A stretch of 11,282 nucleotides of DNA, taken from positions 1 to 11,282 of the forward strand of contig JAGASC010000038.1 in assembly GCA_017621905.1 (NCBI GenBank). The letters are read 5' to 3'. Made by a program: the position numbers and the translations under genes. The notes below the pieces were generated by a model, which made no database searches, was not told where the DNA came from, and saw only the letters and a program-made list of their open reading frames with translations. Positions 6,683 to 11,282 of the stretch are shown piece by piece (positions within the stretch are counted from its first letter, which is position 1; each line of letters begins with the position of its first letter). Origin of the DNA: Roseburia sp. (GTDB taxonomy: Bacteria > Bacillota > Clostridia > Lachnospirales > Lachnospiraceae).

Positions 6683-6724
6683 GTTACAATTCGCACGACA
6701 GCTGGCTGACGTGTGAATCGTAAC
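6683..6724. repeat. Imperfect 15-bp inverted repeat between the GT2 and acyltransferase genes
   Basis: GTTACAATTCGCACG (6683-6697) and CGTGTGAATCGTAAC (6710-6724) are inverted copies differing at two positions, one of which is a G-U pair on either strand. The 12-base loop contains CAGCTG. It begins 10 bases after the GT2 stop on the transcript and lacks a U tract, so it is not a typical terminator. It may stabilise the upstream message or be a dispersed repeat. Confidence 0.75.
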
Positions 6725-6734
6725 ATTTTGTCTT

Positions 6735-7841
6735 CTAGATATGCCATCTTCCGTGCAAAAACTTTTTATTCAGATAAATAGCAGCACCTTCCATGTGATG
6801 CAGCAGCAAAAACGTCAGGCAGGTCTCGCGAAGGATATGATACAGCTTTTTCCCCCTGGAAACACGATATCCCGTGGTTGACAGCGGTACCAGAACAATA
6901 CCCTTCTGAAAGCCTTTTTTTCGCTCCGATAAAACAGCCGTCTTCACCGCCGCCTTGCTTTCCTCCATCGATCTGCCGCGAATTCCCCGTCCGGTCTCAT
7001 TCGACAATGTCCACAGGAGCGCTCTCTTTTGCATCTCTCTTGCAAAAAACCTATGCTGCTTTGTTGTCAGCCCGGTTCCTGCCACCGCCTCCTGCATAAA
7101 CGCATTCAGCCTGCAATATCTGGCATAAAAATCCTCAATGTACCGGTCGCGCAGGATCCTGTTGTGGCTTTCCGACTGGTTGTGCACCCGCCAGCAATAC
7201 ACTGTCCTCTTTTCGAGACAGATCACTTTTGCGCTGCGATATGCCTTAATGCAGACAATCCAGTCGTCCTCATAATCACAGAAACTCTCAAACCGGATAT
7301 CATTGTCGCGCAAGAATTCCGTCCGGAACAGAAAAGACCAGATAGAGCCCGGCACCTTGTATTCCGGATGTGGGGAGCAGCCACGCATGACCAATGACTG
7401 CAGGTAATGGCAATATCGCTCGGATCCATTTTTCAGCACAATCTGCCCACGCATCGTCTGCTCCGCTCTGACCACACCGTCGATGCATTCGCTGGCACCT
7501 GCCTGCACAAAGTCTGCACCTGTCTTCTCAATATCTTCCTTCACAATGGAAAACATGTCCGGCTTTACAAAATCGTCCTGATCCAGAAAACAGATATACT
7601 CACCCTTCGCCTGATCCAGGCCATAATTTCGCGCCGATGCAATTCCACCGTTTTCTTTACGGAAATAACGAACTCTGGAATCCTCCCCGGCAATCCTCTT
7701 TACAATCTCTGCTCCGCTGTCCTTTGAGCCATCATCCACAATCAGCACCTCAATATCCTGCTCTGTGCTGCCCAGTACATCCTGAAGCGTCGCCTCAATA
7801 TATTTTTCTCCATTGTAAAGTGGTATTACTGCGCTAATCAT
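6735..7841 (-). CDS. Family 2 glycosyltransferase (GT-A fold)
   Basis: Predicted cytoplasmic or membrane-associated inverting glycosyltransferase of 368 residues that would transfer a nucleotide-activated sugar to a growing glycan. The GT2 core is at residues 1-100: SAVIPLYNGEKYIEATLQ, DDGS (36-39, nucleotide binding), ENGGIASARNYGL (63-75) and the metal-binding DXD-type DQDD (87-90). The catalytic-base region DYEDDW is at 189-194. The C-terminal third (about 230-368) is basic and helical without a clear transmembrane segment. The donor and acceptor cannot be read from sequence. The start at 7841 has AAAGG about 12 bases upstream, a rather weak site. It lies 82 bases after the fucosyltransferase gene in the same direction and is probably in the same transcript. 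Confidence 0.93.
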   Translation of the reverse strand: MISAVIPLYNGEKYIEATLQDVLGSTEQDIEVLIVDDGSKDSGAEIVKRIAGEDSRVRYFRKENGGIASARNYGLDQAKGEYICFLDQDDFVKPDMFSIVKEDIEKTGADFVQAGASECIDGVVRAEQTMRGQIVLKNGSERYCHYLQSLVMRGCSPHPEYKVPGSIWSFLFRTEFLRDNDIRFESFCDYEDDWIVCIKAYRSAKVICLEKRTVYCWRVHNQSESHNRILRDRYIEDFYARYCRLNAFMQEAVAGTGLTTKQHRFFAREMQKRALLWTLSNETGRGIRGRSMEESKAAVKTAVLSERKKGFQKGIVLVPLSTTGYRVSRGKKLYHILRETCLTFLLLHHMEGAAIYLNKKFLHGRWHI

Positions 7842-7923
7842 ACTATAGTTACACCTTTCCCTGCACTTTCTCTCAGCATTTGTCTTTTTGTACTTTTCTG
7901 CTATTCGTTCCTGTCCTGAACAG

Positions 7924-8847
7924 TTACTTCACTTCAATAATCTGCCAGCCCGGCATATAAATGCCCTCTGCGCTCATTTCCCGGTTCCATACGCTGGGGG
8001 CTATCACAATTTTCTCTTCATTGTCGCTTAAGAACTGCCCCCACCAACTGTAGGTACTGTTGGAAATAATAAAATGCTTACAGTTATACATTAAGCGCAA
8101 TTCCTCATAATCCGGGTTGTCCAAATCCACATAACGCACATTGAAACCGGCAAAATTATAATTAGCCTTGATCCACTCGACTTCCTTATGATTGTTGGTA
8201 AAAATATAAAATACCGCATCCGGCCGCTGCGCCTGCATTCGCTGCATGGCTTCCATATAGTAAGCTTCACCGCAGACATTTAAATGCGCAAACTGCGGTG
8301 CCAGATAATCGCCCCGCCTAATGTGCACACAGACAGACTCACAGTCCTGCATCTCCTCGATCAGTTTTCGGTTCTCCCCGGACGGCTCCTTCTTTACTTT
8401 CAGCTCGGCACGGATTTCCGGTATCATATCCTGCCAGTAAATATAAGTCTGATAAGCGCCCTCCACGTATTTTACCGGCGCATTGCTTATCTCATATTTC
8501 TGCTCATCGTAAAGGGAAAAAGTAGTGTAAAATCCTTTTTTCGATAACCGGCGTATATACCAGGGTGCTGCCCCTTTGATATAGCGGGACAACACTTTAA
8601 AATAATGCAGTATATTCAGTTCCTTCTCCTGGAACTGCTCCACTTTTTTCTGCTCCCCCGGATTGCAAAAGGTAATCCCCTCGCGAATGTTGAGATTAAA
8701 CAGCATCTTTTCACTGTTTCCCGTACCCACAAGGTGATAGCCTGTAAATTTCAGTTCCTCATCTCCGGTCAGTTTCTGTAATTTTCTTGCAAAAGCGTAC
8801 TGGAACATCTGATTTCCCAATCCGCCTCCTAATGTCAATATTATCAT
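7924..8847 (-). CDS. Alpha-1,2-fucosyltransferase (GT11)
   Basis: Transfers L-fucose from GDP-fucose in alpha-1,2 linkage, usually to a terminal galactose, giving an H-antigen-like end. The 307 residues fit bacterial GT11 enzymes. The N-terminus LTLGGGLGNQMFQYAFARKL is the family hallmark. HIRRGDY at 175-181 is the GDP-fucose-binding motif I; YIFTNN (214-219) and ISNSTYSWWG (261-270) are the other conserved blocks. ATG at 8847 is preferred to the GTG at 8850: AGGAG is 6 bases before the ATG, and the ATG overlaps the TGA of the upstream gene as TGATG, indicating translational coupling. It is the expected consumer of the GDP-fucose made by gmd-fcl 6 kb away. Its stop codon lies inside a CTGAACAGTTAC motif. 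The acceptor is unknown. Confidence 0.96.
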   Translation of the reverse strand: MIILTLGGGLGNQMFQYAFARKLQKLTGDEELKFTGYHLVGTGNSEKMLFNLNIREGITFCNPGEQKKVEQFQEKELNILHYFKVLSRYIKGAAPWYIRRLSKKGFYTTFSLYDEQKYEISNAPVKYVEGAYQTYIYWQDMIPEIRAELKVKKEPSGENRKLIEEMQDCESVCVHIRRGDYLAPQFAHLNVCGEAYYMEAMQRMQAQRPDAVFYIFTNNHKEVEWIKANYNFAGFNVRYVDLDNPDYEELRLMYNCKHFIISNSTYSWWGQFLSDNEEKIVIAPSVWNREMSAEGIYMPGWQIIEVK

Positions 8848-10553
8848 CACAATCTCCTATCTTCTGCTCCGCTTCTTTCCCGAAGCGTATACCACCATAC
8901 AGCCACCAACATCACTACTGTCGCAAAGCTGATCCAGACAGATACCTTTTGCAGCAATGTTCCCTTATAATATATCTTCACGGTTCCGGACCAAGAATCC
9001 CGCACCGTAAATTCTACCAAACCATTCTCGCTGATTGCCGGCTCATAGGAAACGCCCGTTTCCTCGTTCACTGCATCATACCCCAGATACATATAAACCG
9101 GCACCTCGAAAGTAACTTCCCCGTCCACACCCTCATAGGACAATTCCGAGTAACCATTCCCTCTCTCAAAAGTAAATACAACCTCATCATCGCTGCAGCG
9201 CACCTCATCTCCCCGCTCCAGCGAATAGTCATAATGGCTTACCGCGGAAGGGAGATATTCTCCCAATCCAATGGAAGTGGTGGAAAGCGTCTCAAAGGGA
9301 AACATTCCGTTATGGAGCGTAATCATCACGAGTCCCAAAAATGCCACCAGCGTGCCAAAAGTCGCTGTAAGCATTCCTGCCCGATATATTTTTTCCATCT
9401 GCCGCTCTCTAAGCTTCGCAAAAAGAATCGCCGCACCAAGAGCAAGAAACAGAATATAAAAGGTCAGATTTCTCCATGGAATCTTGATAAATCCCACCAA
9501 AGGCTCCAGCAACGGCTGTATGAACGGAACCGTAGAAATCACAAGATAAAAAAGGCTCCATCCAAGCAGCACATCCGCTTTCTTATCTTTCAGTTCACCC
9601 TTTTTGCGCAGCCGGAGAAACAGCACAAAAAACAAAAGATATCCAAATCCGCCCGGGAACCAGCTAAAGCTGAAATAATCCGAAATTCCTGTGATTTTCT
9701 CCAGGATTACATTGAGCACACTCATATACTCGCTTCCAAATAAAAGCCCAATAAGCGGCGCCACATTTCCCGCCAGATTGCTGGTCTGCCGGTTCACCAC
9801 ATAGAATTTGGAGGTGGCCATCTGCTCTAACATTGGCAGCGTAAAATATGCGGTCAGCGCCACCGTCAGCAGCGCCGCATAAATGATATACAAAATATTT
9901 TTTTTATTGGCCCGGATTTTTTTCACAAAAAAGAGACACAAAAGCACCAGCAGAATCGCCGTCAGCACGGTCGAAATAATATGCGAAAAAATCAGCCCCG
10001 ACATCCCCAGCGCCAGAAAAATCCAGTCGATTTTCGGATTCTTTGGCTCAATCACAATCCGGTAAAAACCATAAAGCACCACAGGAATAAAGACGAAAGC
10101 CATCGCCTCCCCTACCGCGTAGCGGATAAAAATATCTTCCAGAAGAATCGGTGAAAAGGCATACAGATATGCCGCCATCACTCCAATCTTTTTCCCCCAC
10201 ACTGCCTTTGCACACAGATACATCGTCAGATAGGAAAACACCAGGATAGAGGCCAAAAACAGCCGGAATGCGATCCCAAGGGGGACTCCAAGCGCCACCA
10301 GCGCCGCTGCCGGATACATAAAAATATCCCCGTAGAACATAGGCGAAGCATAACCGTACCCCTCGCACACAGTGGTGTAAATCCGGTAGATTCCGGGACC
10401 GTTTTTCATTTCTGCTGCAATCGCCGCCAGACGCTCCGCGTGAAACTCGATATCCTGTCCATAGCCCATCCATGTCATAATGGAAGACAGCACTAATACG
10501 ATTGCCGCTAAAATATGAAGTTTTCCCTCAAAACTGATTCTTTTTCTCTCCAT
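8847..10553 (-). CDS. Multi-pass membrane protein, PTPS-related/GT-C-like domain
   Basis: Integral membrane protein of 568 residues with about eleven or twelve predicted membrane segments. The N-terminal part resembles the '6-pyruvoyl-tetrahydropterin synthase-related' membrane domain, whose name is historical and which belongs with GT-C-like lipid-linked sugar transferases. After the first membrane segment (about 12-29) comes GQDIEFHAERL with Asp34 in the position of the GT-C loop aspartate, then EGYGYASPMFYG (64-75). After the last core helix (about 395-415) an extracellular beta-rich domain (about 425-530) is followed by one final helix (about 533-552) and a short basic tail. It may transfer a sugar from a polyprenyl carrier outside the cell, but substrate and activity are inference. 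Its start overlaps the upstream gene by 26 bases, with only a weak AGAAAGAAG ribosome site, so coupling is likely. Confidence 0.75.
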   Translation of the reverse strand: MERKRISFEGKLHILAAIVLVLSSIMTWMGYGQDIEFHAERLAAIAAEMKNGPGIYRIYTTVCEGYGYASPMFYGDIFMYPAAALVALGVPLGIAFRLFLASILVFSYLTMYLCAKAVWGKKIGVMAAYLYAFSPILLEDIFIRYAVGEAMAFVFIPVVLYGFYRIVIEPKNPKIDWIFLALGMSGLIFSHIISTVLTAILLVLLCLFFVKKIRANKKNILYIIYAALLTVALTAYFTLPMLEQMATSKFYVVNRQTSNLAGNVAPLIGLLFGSEYMSVLNVILEKITGISDYFSFSWFPGGFGYLLFFVLFLRLRKKGELKDKKADVLLGWSLFYLVISTVPFIQPLLEPLVGFIKIPWRNLTFYILFLALGAAILFAKLRERQMEKIYRAGMLTATFGTLVAFLGLVMITLHNGMFPFETLSTTSIGLGEYLPSAVSHYDYSLERGDEVRCSDDEVVFTFERGNGYSELSYEGVDGEVTFEVPVYMYLGYDAVNEETGVSYEPAISENGLVEFTVRDSWSGTVKIYYKGTLLQKVSVWISFATVVMLVAVWWYTLRERSGAEDRRL

Positions 10554-11139
10554 AATGTTTCTTCTTTCTGATTAAAATTACGATATAGCTCAATGCCAGA
10601 ATACCCAGCACTGCCCCGCTGACCGCAAGGCCTTCCTGCAGGCCCTGGGGCACAAAATTCAACTCAATGGTATGCTCCCCCGGTTCCACGCCAATCAGCA
10701 TCAGATTTTCCACTGCCGTGTAGGGTGTCACTTCCATACCGTCCACAGTCACAGTCCATCCCGCATCATAGGGAATCGTAAGAAGCACATACCGTCTGCG
10801 CGTTTCATCATTATTGCAGGTAACCGTAATATGATCCTCCCGCTCATGCGTAATCTCAATCTGCTGCTCATTGATTTTTTTCGCATACTCTGCCAGTATA
10901 TCCTCATCCTCATGATATACATATACTTTGTCCAGGCTGCGGGGACCATCCCCTCCGATAAAGCACCAGATAAGAATTTCCTCTCCCGGCTTAAGATAGC
11001 CAAGGCGCTTTACCACATTGCCCTGCTCTGATAAGTCCATCACATTTTCTGCCTTCAGTGCAACCACCCGCGAGGCGTCCGCACTGATATGTTGCAGATA
11101 ATAATTTCCTTCTTCCTCCACCACAAAACGATACTCCAC
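10528..11139 (-). CDS. YfhO-like membrane protein, C-terminal fragment (5'-truncated)
   Basis: 203 residues resembling only the end of YfhO-family proteins, which are large multi-pass GT-C-like enzymes (YfhO in Bacillus is linked to glycosylation of lipoteichoic acid). Residues about 1-165 are beta-rich and contain the family-like stretch LTIPYDAGWTVTVDG followed by GVEPGEHTIELNFVPQG. One membrane helix lies at about 172-191 (VSGAVLGILALSYIVILI), then a basic tail RKKKHYGEKK. The multi-pass catalytic part is absent. The only start is GTG at 11139, with GAGG about 8 bases before it, but the same frame reads plausibly (ISEEEGY) back to about 11172, where a TAA occurs and composition turns sharply AT-rich. 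This suggests the gene was cut by a rearrangement. It overlaps the next gene by 26 bases. It may be a pseudogene remnant or an expressed short protein. Confidence 0.65.
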   Translation of the reverse strand: MEYRFVVEEEGNYYLQHISADASRVVALKAENVMDLSEQGNVVKRLGYLKPGEEILIWCFIGGDGPRSLDKVYVYHEDEDILAEYAKKINEQQIEITHEREDHITVTCNNDETRRRYVLLTIPYDAGWTVTVDGMEVTPYTAVENLMLIGVEPGEHTIELNFVPQGLQEGLAVSGAVLGILALSYIVILIRKKKHYGEKKNQF

Positions 11140-11200
11140 ATACCCTTCCTCTTCCGAGATCCATAAGAGGAATTAAATCCTTACCCTAATAATAATATAA

Positions 11201-11230
11201 ATTATAAAATGGTGTACTATCAGTTATGAA
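11201..11230 (-). promoter_or_regulatory. Possible promoter for the long minus-strand run
   Basis: On the minus strand TTCATA (11230-11225), 18 bases and a perfect TATAAT (11206-11201) precede the truncated YfhO-like gene by about 60 bases. The stretch 11173-11282 is strongly AT-rich, so a chance match is quite possible. If real it would drive the fragment and the four genes after it. Confidence 0.4.
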
Positions 11231-11282
11231 ATTTTGTTTATCAATCCAACGAGTAAAATACGAATTGGTCGAATCTAACTCA

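Noticed and set aside
8787..9743. Plus-strand open frame of 318 codons
   Set aside because: It is opposite the fucosyltransferase and PTPS-related genes, is rich in Lys, His, Arg and Gln without domain pattern, and reads as a shadow frame.
10048..10473. Minus-strand open frame of 141 codons
   Set aside because: It is an alternate frame within the PTPS-related membrane protein gene, whose own frame is continuous and shows a coherent membrane protein.
11186..11281. Partial minus-strand frame open from the right edge for 32 codons
   Set aside because: It resembles no family I recognise, ends in a low-complexity Tyr run and lies in AT-rich sequence; it is too short to call, though it may be the end of a neighbouring gene.
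11226..11282. Plus-strand ATG frame running off the right edge
   Set aside because: No ribosome site and fewer than 20 codons are visible; not enough to support a gene.

Overview
The window looks like chromosome from a low-to-mid GC Gram-positive anaerobe, most likely a Clostridia/Lachnospiraceae-type gut bacterium. This is inferred from AGGAG-type ribosome sites, a lipoprotein of the Bacillus YerB (DUF3048) family, AT-rich intergenic spacers holding palindromic repeats, and overall protein style. No rRNA, tRNA, CRISPR array, transposase or phage gene is visible.

The content is a cell-surface polysaccharide region centred on L-fucose. Positions 1-1858 (minus strand) hold gmd followed by fcl, the two enzymes that convert GDP-mannose to GDP-L-fucose; fcl runs off the left edge. 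Divergent from them is a plus-strand AraC-family regulator (2225-3121). Next come a minus-strand WecG/TagA/CpsF glycosyltransferase (3213-3956) with a good promoter of its own, and a plus-strand DUF3048 lipoprotein (4350-5471). A strong two-way hairpin terminator (5484-5529) separates the lipoprotein from a long minus-strand run. In transcription order that run is a 5'-truncated YfhO-like membrane protein, a PTPS-related/GT-C-like multi-pass membrane protein, a GT11 alpha-1,2-fucosyltransferase, a GT2 glycosyltransferase and an acyltransferase-3 membrane protein. The first three overlap or abut, which suggests translational coupling.

Read together, gmd and fcl supply GDP-fucose and the GT11 enzyme attaches it. 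The GT2, WecG/TagA and GT-C-like proteins would build or decorate the same or a neighbouring glycan, and the acyltransferase would O-acylate it. No flippase, polymerase or initiating phosphoglycosyltransferase lies in the window, so the assembly machinery must be elsewhere.

The least ordinary material is non-coding: a 23-bp tandem repeat with an inverted third copy between gmd and fcl; a roughly 136-bp element of three hairpins forming the probable leader of gmd; a 12-bp motif (CTGAACWRTTAC) recurring in several intergenic sites; an imperfect 15-bp inverted repeat between two genes of the long run; and an abrupt AT-rich junction at about 11170 where the YfhO-like gene loses its N-terminal part. 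I do not see a clearly new multi-gene system. The genes are recognisable surface-glycan families, and the repeats and the truncated gene are what deserve a second look.
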